From contig JAJFMS010000072.1 in the NCBI GenBank assembly GCA_020696885.1, positions 1 through 9,056 on the forward strand: DNA of 9,056 nucleotides, given 5' to 3'. This DNA is from Armatimonadota bacterium. Lineage in GTDB: Bacteria > Armatimonadota > SYMT01. Positions 1-5,851 of this stretch are shown here, piece by piece (the stretch's first letter is position 1; the number at the start of each line of letters is the position of its first letter). The notes below the pieces were generated by a model. It was given only the letters and a program-made list of their open reading frames with translations, ran no database searches and was not told the origin of the DNA. The position numbers and the translations under genes are program-made.

Positions 1-150
1 CCGGGAGGGACGAACGCCGTCCCTGCCTGCGGCGGATCACCCGTTCCTGGCGGTATCCCCGCCTGGGGCGACGGCTGGTCCCGCATCACCGGGGGCGGAG
101 TCGAGGGGTTCCCGCAGGTCCTCGTGAGCTCCGCGACAATCGGGCCCTAG
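1..150 (+). CDS. C-terminal end of an unidentified protein (partial)
   Basis: Frame 1 is open from the first base to a TAG at 148-150, giving 49 residues of a protein whose start lies outside the window. About 40 of 49 codons end in G or C, the same bias as the clear genes here, which supports real coding. The visible tail is rich in Gly, Pro, Ser and Val (it includes GDGWSRITGGG and ends SSATIGP). That would suit a secreted or beta-rich protein, but no family is recognised. It does not resemble ImuA, the usual neighbour of ImuB, and a promoter lies between it and imuB, so it is probably a separate transcription unit. A competing minus-strand frame is partly open here but has no supporting features. 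Confidence 0.5.
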   Translation, partial: PGGTNAVPACGGSPVPGGIPAWGDGWSRITGGGVEGFPQVLVSSATIGP

Positions 151-199
151 CGATTTTCATGCCATCCGCGGCCGCGCGTGTACTTCCGTGTCAGATTGC

Positions 200-229
200 T
201 AGACTTAGCAAACACATGTTTGCTATAAG
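200..229 (+). promoter_or_regulatory. Candidate sigma-70-type promoter of imuB
   Basis: TAGACT (200-205) matches the -35 consensus TTGACA at four of six positions. TATAAG (224-229) matches the -10 consensus TATAAT at five of six. The spacer is 18 bp. The region is visibly more A/T-rich than its surroundings. Transcription would begin near 236, leaving a leader of about 150 nt before the chosen imuB start. The operator palindrome fills the spacer, so a bound repressor would block RNA polymerase. Confidence 0.5.
206..225 (+). promoter_or_regulatory. LexA-like SOS operator palindrome
   Basis: A perfect inverted repeat has 9-bp arms (TAGCAAACA and TGTTTGCTA) around a 2-bp centre. Its core CAAACACATGTTTG (209-222) has the CGAAC-N4-GTTYG layout of LexA boxes known from Gram-positive bacteria, differing at one position (A for G in the left half). 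It lies between the -35 and -10 elements and upstream of imuB, a gene under LexA control in many bacteria. LexA binding is inferred; no lexA gene is in the window, and another dimeric repressor could use the site. Confidence 0.6.
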
Positions 230-385
230 CCCATTACAGGAAGAAGCCGGGTAGCTCCAGCGGTGCACTAAACAGCGACCGCCGGCCACCCAACCTGAAC
301 AGCGACAGCCCGATCGGCTGAAGCGGCTGCCTTCCGAACACGGCCGTTCGTAATTCGCACCTCGTAGCTCGCACTTTCCAAAGCT

Positions 386-1639
386 ATGCCTGATCCTCTC
401 CAACGTGGACTTGCGCTGTTCTTTGCTCCTCGCCAGGTGGCGTGTGTCTGGCTGCCGCAGTTTGCGGTGCGGGTGGAACGAGAGCGCCGCCCGGACCTGG
501 CCGGCGCGCCGCTGGCGCTGGTGGGGCGCCGGGAAGGCGGGGAGGGGGAGGCGCTGGTGGTACGCGCCTGCTCCCTCGAGGCGGCGGCGGCTGGTCTGGC
601 GGTCGGCGGCCCCGCGCACACCATCTCGCAGCGGTGCCCGCACGCGGTGATCATGTCGTTCGATGCCCATGCTTACCGGCAGCGGTACGAGACGCTGCTA
701 ACCGCCCTGGACGCGCTCACGCCGCTCATCGAGATTCAGCCGCCGGAGGTGTTCTACCTGGACCTCAGCGGGCTGGTCGGGATGGACGCAGAGCATCCGG
801 AGCAGGTAGCGGATGCCGTGCGGGAGGTGATTCCGGAGCGCTTCTCGCCGCACGTGGGCGTGGCGTCCGGGAAGTTCACCGCCTGGGTCGCCGCCAGCCT
901 GGCCTCGCCGGTCCGGCCGCTGGGGGTGACGGACGCGGCGCGCGAGATCTTCCTGAAAGAGGCGCCCAGCTCCCTGCTGCCGGTAGAGCCGGAGATGGCC
1001 CGGCGCCTGCACCTGATGGGCTTGCGTACGCTGGGCAAGATCGCGCGGCTACCCCGCTCCGCGCTGCTGGCGCAGTTCGGTTGGCCCGGGGAGCGCGCGC
1101 ACCGGCTGGCGTGCGGGGAAGACCGGGAGCCGCTCACCCCGCACGCGCCGCCGCCGGTGATCCGGGAAAGCATGGTCTTCCCGATGCCGGCGCCCACCAC
1201 GGCGCACTTCAACCTGGCGCTGGCCCAGCTTCTGGAGCGGGTCTGCCGTCGGCCGGAGCGCCGGAACCGCGCGGTGCGGCAGCTCCGGCTGGAAGCGGTG
1301 ATGGAGGGCGGCGAGGTGTGGGAGCGCACCGTCACCCTGCGCCAGCCCAGCGAACAGTGGGACCAGATCTTCGCGGAGCTGCGCCGCCGGTTGGAGTCCG
1401 CGCGTCCGGCCGGCGCCCTCACCGAGCTGACGCTGGAGCTCACCGCCCTCACCACCTACGTGGATACGCAGCGGAAGCTCTTTCCGGACGAGAAGCAGCG
1501 CCGCCAGGACCGTCTGGCCTATGAGCTGGGGCAGCTCCGGGAGCGGATGGGCGGGATGCCGGTGTGTCGTATTGTGGAGGTCGAGCCATGGTCCCGCCTG
1601 CCGGAAAAAAGGCACGCGCTGCTCAGCTGCGATACCTGA
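386..1639 (+). CDS. imuB: ImuB-like Y-family DNA polymerase homologue
   Basis: This 417-residue protein is homologous to Y-family translesion polymerases. In ImuB systems such a protein acts as an adaptor linking the error-prone polymerase DnaE2 to the replication clamp. The N-terminal strand (residues 19-28, ACVWLPQFAV) stands where active enzymes carry the first metal-binding Asp, and none is present. The second motif reads PPEVFYLDLSG (119-129) where DinB has SxDE, so catalysis is probably lost. Further landmarks are the GVASGKFTAWVA segment (158-169), a helix-hairpin-helix region (about 210-235), a little-finger region (about 260-355), QRKLF at 362-366 matching the QxxLF clamp-binding pattern, and the conserved tail motif RLPEKRHAL (404-412). 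ATG 386 is the first in-frame start after a stop at 365. No Shine-Dalgarno sequence is visible, and GTG 437 (residue 18) would begin closer to the family start. The 3' end overlaps the DUF6504 gene by 52 bp, indicating an operon. Confidence 0.88.
   Translation: MPDPLQRGLALFFAPRQVACVWLPQFAVRVERERRPDLAGAPLALVGRREGGEGEALVVRACSLEAAAAGLAVGGPAHTISQRCPHAVIMSFDAHAYRQRYETLLTALDALTPLIEIQPPEVFYLDLSGLVGMDAEHPEQVADAVREVIPERFSPHVGVASGKFTAWVAASLASPVRPLGVTDAAREIFLKEAPSSLLPVEPEMARRLHLMGLRTLGKIARLPRSALLAQFGWPGERAHRLACGEDREPLTPHAPPPVIRESMVFPMPAPTTAHFNLALAQLLERVCRRPERRNRAVRQLRLEAVMEGGEVWERTVTLRQPSEQWDQIFAELRRRLESARPAGALTELTLELTALTTYVDTQRKLFPDEKQRRQDRLAYELGQLRERMGGMPVCRIVEVEPWSRLPEKRHALLSCDT
1576..1580 (+). promoter_or_regulatory. 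Ribosome binding site of the DUF6504 gene
   Basis: GGAGG ends 7 nt before ATG 1588, inside the 3' end of imuB. It favours that ATG over the in-frame GTG at 1564. Confidence 0.7.
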
Positions 1640-1878
1640 ACCAACCGGAGCCGGTACGCGTGCGGCTGAACGTGAATGGACATCCGATCGCCGTGTTTCT
1701 GGGAAACGAGGCGCACCCGGTGTGCCGCCAGCGCGACCGCTGGCGCGTGGACGACACCTGGTGGCGGGAGCCGCTCTCCCGGATGTACTACGAGCTGGAA
1801 TTGGCGGACGGGCGCATCGTGACGGTGTACCACGATCGCATCCAGAACCGGTGGTACCAGCAGCGGTATGGGGGTTAG
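1588..1878 (+). CDS. DUF6504-like small protein coupled to imuB
   Basis: The product is 96 residues of unknown biochemical role. The pattern from about residue 20 matches my recollection of the DUF6504 family, which is found beside imuB and dnaE2 in Actinobacteria and other high-GC bacteria: PVRVRLNVNGHPIAVF, then DRWRVDDTWWREP, then MYYELELADGRIVTVYHD, then RWYQQRYG. It is predicted to be a small, largely beta-stranded cytoplasmic protein with many Trp, Tyr and Arg residues and no signal peptide or membrane segment. The start overlaps imuB by 52 bp and has a strong GGAGG site, so translation is probably coupled and expression should follow the SOS-like promoter. A helper role in mutagenic translesion synthesis is inferred from position only. 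An upstream GTG (1564) would add eight residues. Confidence 0.75.
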   Translation: MVPPAGKKARAAQLRYLNQPEPVRVRLNVNGHPIAVFLGNEAHPVCRQRDRWRVDDTWWREPLSRMYYELELADGRIVTVYHDRIQNRWYQQRYGG

Positions 1879-1915
1879 TGGGGTTAGTGGCTGGTGGTTA
1901 GTGGCTGGTGATTAG
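1874..1915. repeat. Short tandem repeat at the end of the DUF6504 gene
   Basis: The 14-bp unit GTTAGTGGCTGGTG occurs twice in perfect tandem (1883-1896 and 1897-1910). It is preceded by a partial copy, GTTAGTGG (1874-1881), and followed by a decayed ATTAG (1911-1915). The first partial unit supplies the DUF6504 stop codon (TAG 1876-1878). G/T-rich minisatellites of this kind often follow stop codons; no function is implied. Confidence 0.7.
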
Positions 1916-1922
1916 AGTCTCG

Positions 1923-1952
1923 CCAGCCCGGAACAGAATCCCGGCCCGCTGG
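1923..1952. terminator. Possible hairpin between convergent genes
   Basis: CCAGCCCGG (1923-1931) can pair with CCGG plus GCTGG (1941-1944 and 1948-1952), with a 3-nt bulge and a 9-nt loop. It lies between the ends of two convergent genes, where a bidirectional terminator is expected. No U-tract follows on either strand, so it is not a standard intrinsic terminator. A weaker stem, ACGGT/ACCGT, lies at 1981-1996. The rest of 1916-2018 shows nothing else. Confidence 0.25.
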
Positions 1953-2018
1953 ATCGCGGGACTGCTCGAATCGCGCGCCGACGGTTCCGGGACCGTTCGC
2001 TTGCTGGGGTTGGTTGGG

Positions 2019-2927
2019 TTACAACACCTCGATGTTCAGGTAGGTCATATCGTCCACACCGTCGCCGCGGAGCATGGTGCTGCCGAACTGTCCGAACACC
2101 TGTACCTGGACCGTGTACGTTCCCGGCGCCAACGTCAGCGTGCGCTGGGTGTTGAGCTGGTGCAGCACCCCGTGGTCGGCCACACCGTTCGAAGTAGCGA
2201 TCCGCGTGCCGTTTACCTTGATGTTCAGACCGATCACCGACGGCTGCATCTTATCGCCGAAGGAGCCCTGAGCGTAGAGCCGCACCGCACTGGTGCGGGT
2301 GAGCGTTAGCGTCGCGCGAAGCGTATTCGGGCTTGCGTAGCCGCCCAGCACGACCTGACCAAACTCGCTGAAATGCAGCACTGCCGGCTGCGCAGGGGGA
2401 CCGGCCGGTCCCTGGGGTCCCGCTGGGCCTGCAGCGCCCTGCGGCCCCGCCGGACCTTGCAGCCCGGATGCACCTGTTGGCCCCGCAGGGCCCTGGGCAC
2501 CAGTGGCTCCCCTGGGGCCTACCGCTCCTGCGGCTCCCTCCGGACCTGCCGGTCCCGCTGGTCCCAGGGGTCCCGCTGGGCCTGCAGCGCCCTGCGGCCC
2601 CGCCGGTCCGGTCGCACCCGGAGCCCCAGCCGCCCCGGAGGGTCCCGCCGGACCTTGCGGTCCCGGAGCCCCACGCAAACTGTCGCGGGTGGTGGGCGCG
2701 AGATCATCCGCGGTGAGGCCGCCATCCTGGACGTGCGCGCCGGTGATGGCTCCGGAGCCCACCTCGAGCCGCACCTGCTTCCCGGTGCCGCCGCCCGTCA
2801 GTCCGCTACCCGGCTCAATCCACGTGATCGCGCGCCTCGTGGCGGCACTCTGCGCCGGTGCCGCGTGCCCCGAGCCGACCCATCCCGCCATCATAATGAG
2901 CGCGCAGATCTCCAGATGTCTTCTCAT
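2019..2927 (-). CDS. Secreted collagen-like Gly-X-Y repeat protein
   Basis: The protein has 302 residues. MRRHLE followed by a hydrophobic stretch (residues 7-18) and a GHA|A site near residue 22 form a Sec signal peptide. Residues about 57-78 ([20 protein letters not shown]) resemble the linker motifs common in phage tail-fibre and bacterial collagen-like proteins. Residues 86-178 are 31 uninterrupted Gly-X-Y triplets, mostly GPA, GPQ and GAA, expected to form a trimeric collagen triple helix. The C-terminal 120 or so residues (about 180-302) alternate polar and hydrophobic residues, suggesting a beta-sandwich trimerisation or binding head; its family is not recognised. It has no LPxTG motif or other visible anchor, so it may be released, periplasmic or held by the envelope. 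ATG 2927 is chosen because GGGAG precedes it by 6 nt and the signal peptide begins there; the frame stays open upstream without such support. A structural or adhesive role is inferred. Confidence 0.82.
   Translation of the reverse strand: MRRHLEICALIMMAGWVGSGHAAPAQSAATRRAITWIEPGSGLTGGGTGKQVRLEVGSGAITGAHVQDGGLTADDLAPTTRDSLRGAPGPQGPAGPSGAAGAPGATGPAGPQGAAGPAGPLGPAGPAGPEGAAGAVGPRGATGAQGPAGPTGASGLQGPAGPQGAAGPAGPQGPAGPPAQPAVLHFSEFGQVVLGGYASPNTLRATLTLTRTSAVRLYAQGSFGDKMQPSVIGLNIKVNGTRIATSNGVADHGVLHQLNTQRTLTLAPGTYTVQVQVFGQFGSTMLRGDGVDDMTYLNIEVL
2414..2453. repeat. 40-bp direct repeat in the collagen region, copy 1
   Basis: This segment is identical to 2567-2606. The offset is 153 bp, which is 17 Gly-X-Y triplets, so the duplication keeps both the reading frame and the triplet register. 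It encodes part of a [14 protein letters not shown] block. Confidence 0.85.
2567..2606. repeat. 40-bp direct repeat in the collagen region, copy 2
   Basis: This segment is identical to 2414-2453. It points to growth of the triple-helix region by internal duplication or unequal recombination. Confidence 0.85.
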
Positions 2928-2933
2928 CGATGT

Positions 2934-2938
2934 CTCCC
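2934..2938 (-). promoter_or_regulatory. Ribosome binding site of the collagen-like gene
   Basis: On the minus strand GGGAG lies 6 nt before ATG 2927. It fixes that start in preference to the 44-codon upstream extension of the open frame. Confidence 0.65.
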
Positions 2939-3116
2939 GAGCCGACCTGGGCAAGCCGGAAACTGGTGCCTTTACCACATTCACCCAGCCGTTCCGCCGC
3001 TCCTTCCCGAGCTCTCCGAAACGCTGCCGAATCGCCACGTCCCAGCCGCAACTCCACATCGTTCACGGTGTCGGAATGGGTACTGTTTGCTCGCTAGAAT
3101 TGCCGGATTGAACCAC

Positions 3117-5786
3117 GTGCGCGCCGCCCTCTTCCTTATCGTCAGCCTCGCTGCACTCACTTTGGCAGCTCCCACCGCGGCCGCCCCCGCTCGTTCCCAG
3201 GCGACACCGCACAAGCGGGCGGCAGCACCCCGGCCGAAGGCTGCTCCTACCGCCGAGAAGCTGAAGGCGCTCACCGTCAGCCCGGCTTCGGTGACGCTGG
3301 ACGGTGCGGGCGCGGCGCAGTCCCTCCTCGTCACCGGGACCCCGGCCTCGGGCTCGCCGCGCGACCTTTCCGCGCAAGCCGCCTACGTAAGCACGAACCC
3401 GAAGGTGGTGCGCGCCGGTAAGGACGGCACGCTGACGATTACCGGGAACGGCAAGGCCACCGTAGAGGTGCGGGCCGGGGGCCAGGTGGCCCGGGTCTCC
3501 GTGCAGGCCTCGAACGCCGCCGTACAGCGACCGCTGAGCTTTACGAACGACATCGCGCCGGTGCTCGCTCGCACCGGCTGCTACCAGGCCGCGTGCCACG
3601 CCAAGCAGGGCGGCAAGAACGGCTTCCAGCTCTCCGTGCTCGCCTTCGACCTGGAGCGGGACTACGGCGCCGTGGTGCGGCAGGCCGACGGACGGCGGAT
3701 CAACCGCCTGGAGCCGGAGAAGAGCCTGCTGCTGGACAAGGCCACCCTTACCCAACCGCACGCCGGCGGAATGCGGTTCAAGGTCGGGTCGCCCGAGTAT
3801 CAGCTCCTGACCCGGTGGATCGCGGAAGGCGCCGCGTACCGGCCCGAAAGCGACCCGGTACTCGCGCGCATCGAAGTGGAGCCCGCCGAGCGGGTGATGG
3901 AGCCGCAGCGCCGGCAGCGGCTGCTGACGACGGCCGTCTACTCGGACGGCTCCCGCCGAGACGTCACCGGCCTGGCCCAGTACGCGTCCAACGAAAGCGG
4001 CATCGCGGAAGTGGGGGAGGACGGCGTGGTCCGCAGCACCCCACTGGCCGGCGAGGCGGCGGTGATGGTGCGGTACATGGGCCAGGTGGCTGTGGCCCGC
4101 GTCACCGTGCCGCAGCCGAACGGCGCGAAGCCCGCCGACTACGCCGCGCTGCCCCGCCAGAACTTTGTGGACGACCTGGTCTACCGGAAGCTCGCCCAGC
4201 TCAACCTGCTCCCCAGCGAGCTCTGCGACGACGCCACCTTCCTCCGCCGCGTCTCGCTGGACCTGATCGGCACGCTGCCTACCGCCGAGGAGACGAAGGC
4301 GTTCCTGGCGGAGTGCGCGGCCGAACGGGGCGTTCACCACGGAGATCTCCCAGAGGGAACCCTGCCACGGAGAGGGCAGGGAGAGGAAAAGGCTCCGGCC
4401 CTGGCTGCGGGAACCACCCCCCCGCGCCCCCCCGTGCTAAGGGGGGGAGAGCCGTTGCAGCCCGCACCTCCTGCGCTGAAAGCCCGGGCGGCGCTGGTGA
4501 ACCGGCTGCTGCAGCGGCCGGAGTATGCGGACTACTGGGGGATGCGGTGGGTGAACCTGCTGATGGTGAACCCGGACCTGCTGCTGCCCCGGGGCGCGTT
4601 CATCTTCGACTGGTGGATCCGCGAGGCGTTCCGCGCGAACATGCCATACGACCGCTTCGCGCGGGAGATCGTGACCGCTTCCGGCGAGAGCTACCGCGAA
4701 GGGCCCCCAAACTTCTATCGCGCCCTGGCCACCCCGCCGGAGGCCGGGAAGGCGGTGAGCCAGCTCTTCCTGGGCGTGCGGCTGGACTGCGCCCAGTGCC
4801 ACCACCACCCGTTCGAGCGGTGGGGCCAGGACGACTTCTACTCGTTCGCGGCGTATTTCGCGCGGGTGAAGAGCAAGTCGTCCTATCCGGAGGGGTATCA
4901 CAGCGTCGTCTACGCCGGAGGCGAGGGCGAGGTGAAGCACCCCAAGACGGACGAGGTGATGCTGCCCCGACCGCTGGGAGTCGCCGCCGCGGAGCCGACC
5001 AGCGACGACGACCGGCGCGAGCAGCTTGCCCGCTGGATGACGGCGCCGGAGAACCCGTACTTCGCGCGGACCATCGTCAACCGGATGTGGTCCATGCTGC
5101 TGGGCCGCGGCATCGTGGAGCCGGTGGACGACTTCCGCGTCACCAATCCCGGCTCCAATGACGCGCTGCTGGACGCGGTGACCAAAGACTTCGTGGCACA
5201 CGGGTACGACCTCAAGCACCTGCTGCGCACCATCACCGCCTCCGCCGCCTACCAGCGGAGCAGCCGCGCCACCCCGAACAACGCCAAGGACACCCGGAAC
5301 TACTCGCACTACGCCACGCGCCGCATGCCGGCCGAGGTGCTGCTGGACGCCATCGGCACCGTGACCGGCGTGCCGCAGACGTTCCGCGGGCACCCGGAAG
5401 GGACCCGCGCCATCCGGATGTGGGACAGCCGCCTGGACGTGGAGTTCCTGGAGGTGTTCGGGCGGCCGGTGCGGCAGACCGTGTGCGAGTGCGAGCGGAC
5501 CAGCGACGGCAGCGTTACGCAGATGCTGCACCTGATGAACTCCGGCACCGTGCAGCAGCGCCTCACGGATGACAAGGGCACCGCCGCCATCCTGGACAAG
5601 TCCGGCGCGCCCCCCGAGGAGCTGGTGGAGCGGCTCTACCTCTCGTTCTACAGCCGGCTCCCGTCCGCCGAGGAGCGGCAGGCGGCGCTGGGGGCGTTCA
5701 GCCGGGAAAAGGTCACCCGGCGAGCCGCCATCGAGGATCTGGTGTGGGCGCTGCTGAACTCCGCGGAGTTCCTGCTGAACCACTGA
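3117..5786 (+). CDS. Exported DUF1549/DUF1553 cytochrome-like protein with Ig-like domains
   Basis: The protein has 889 residues from GTG 3117. Residues 1-25 are a Sec-type signal (VRAALFLIVSLAALTLAAPTAAA), then a Pro/Ala-rich linker. An Ig-like Big2 domain spans about 49-131. A planctomycete-type cytochrome region follows with GCYQAACHAKQGGKNGFQLS (154-173), where the Cys pair has the C-X4-CH spacing usual in this family. A second Ig-like domain spans about 250-332. DUF1549 spans about 345-585 and holds a CXXCH haem motif in CAQCHHHPFERW (558-569). DUF1553 spans about 630-885, with NPYFARTIVNRMW and DFRVTNPGSNDALLDAV. The biochemical role of these families is not established; haem binding or redox activity is inferred from motifs. 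Residues about 401-454 are an extra, low-complexity segment absent from typical relatives. The start is uncertain: TTG 3108 also fits and neither has a good Shine-Dalgarno sequence. A DUF1501 gene follows after 65 nt, the usual partner. Confidence 0.87.
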   Translation: MRAALFLIVSLAALTLAAPTAAAPARSQATPHKRAAAPRPKAAPTAEKLKALTVSPASVTLDGAGAAQSLLVTGTPASGSPRDLSAQAAYVSTNPKVVRAGKDGTLTITGNGKATVEVRAGGQVARVSVQASNAAVQRPLSFTNDIAPVLARTGCYQAACHAKQGGKNGFQLSVLAFDLERDYGAVVRQADGRRINRLEPEKSLLLDKATLTQPHAGGMRFKVGSPEYQLLTRWIAEGAAYRPESDPVLARIEVEPAERVMEPQRRQRLLTTAVYSDGSRRDVTGLAQYASNESGIAEVGEDGVVRSTPLAGEAAVMVRYMGQVAVARVTVPQPNGAKPADYAALPRQNFVDDLVYRKLAQLNLLPSELCDDATFLRRVSLDLIGTLPTAEETKAFLAECAAERGVHHGDLPEGTLPRRGQGEEKAPALAAGTTPPRPPVLRGGEPLQPAPPALKARAALVNRLLQRPEYADYWGMRWVNLLMVNPDLLLPRGAFIFDWWIREAFRANMPYDRFAREIVTASGESYREGPPNFYRALATPPEAGKAVSQLFLGVRLDCAQCHHHPFERWGQDDFYSFAAYFARVKSKSSYPEGYHSVVYAGGEGEVKHPKTDEVMLPRPLGVAAAEPTSDDDRREQLARWMTAPENPYFARTIVNRMWSMLLGRGIVEPVDDFRVTNPGSNDALLDAVTKDFVAHGYDLKHLLRTITASAAYQRSSRATPNNAKDTRNYSHYATRRMPAEVLLDAIGTVTGVPQTFRGHPEGTRAIRMWDSRLDVEFLEVFGRPVRQTVCECERTSDGSVTQMLHLMNSGTVQQRLTDDKGTAAILDKSGAPPEELVERLYLSFYSRLPSAEERQAALGAFSREKVTRRAAIEDLVWALLNSAEFLLNH
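4317..4478. repeat. Hairpin-rich repeat-like insertion inside the DUF1549 coding region
   Basis: Relatives normally run from the LPTxEE...FLA helix within a few residues to KxRAxLVxRLL. Here about 54 residues are added in frame. The DNA differs in character from the surrounding gene. It holds the palindrome GGAGATCTCC (4341-4350), a 7-bp stem (4360-4366 with 4375-4381), C7 tracts at 4417-4423 and 4427-4433, and a G7 tract at 4441-4447 that can pair with the second C7 around a 7-nt loop. GGCTC (4391-4395) and GAGCC (4449-4453) could close an outer stem. The phrase TTCACCACGGAGA and the C7/G7 hairpin resemble intergenic repeats I know from other high-GC genomes. The encoded peptide is Pro/Gly/Ala/Glu-rich and probably a disordered surface loop. 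The boundaries are approximate and no convincing target duplication is seen. Confidence 0.6.
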
Positions 5787-5837
5787 CGCGAAACCCAGCC
5801 GCCCGCCGGGTGTCTTGTGTAGGGTTGGCAAGCGATC

Positions 5838-5843
5838 GGAGAG
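5838..5843 (+). promoter_or_regulatory. Ribosome binding site of the DUF1501 gene
   Basis: GGAGAG lies 8 nt before ATG 5852. It supports that start over an in-frame ATG at 5744, which falls inside the preceding gene. Confidence 0.7.
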
Positions 5844-5851
5844 ACAGGTCG

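Noticed and set aside
335..350. Second LexA-like site, CGAAC and GTTCG half-sites upstream of imuB
   Set aside because: The gap between GAAC and GTTC is 6 bp instead of 4 and the inner bases are not fully symmetric, so it does not fit the known operator spacing.
442..1524. Alternative plus-strand frame inside imuB
   Set aside because: Its product is Gly/Ala/Arg-rich low complexity, typical of a shifted frame, and the imuB frame holds the family motifs.
1981..1996. Stem ACGGT/ACCGT as a terminator for the collagen-like gene
   Set aside because: The stem is only 5 bp and no T-run follows on the minus strand.
2373..3107. Long upstream extension of the DUF1549/DUF1553 reading frame on the plus strand
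   Set aside because: It runs antisense through the collagen-like gene, giving Arg/Pro-rich nonsense, and the signal peptide begins only at about 3108-3117.
3063..4340. Long minus-strand frame opposite the DUF1549/DUF1553 gene
   Set aside because: High GC opens antisense frames. The translation has no recognisable motif, while the plus strand carries clear family signatures.
4314..4476. TGCGC at 4314-4318 and 4472-4476 as a target-site duplication of the insertion
   Set aside because: Five bases match easily by chance in this GC content, and the 158-bp offset is not a multiple of three, so simple insertion would have broken the frame.
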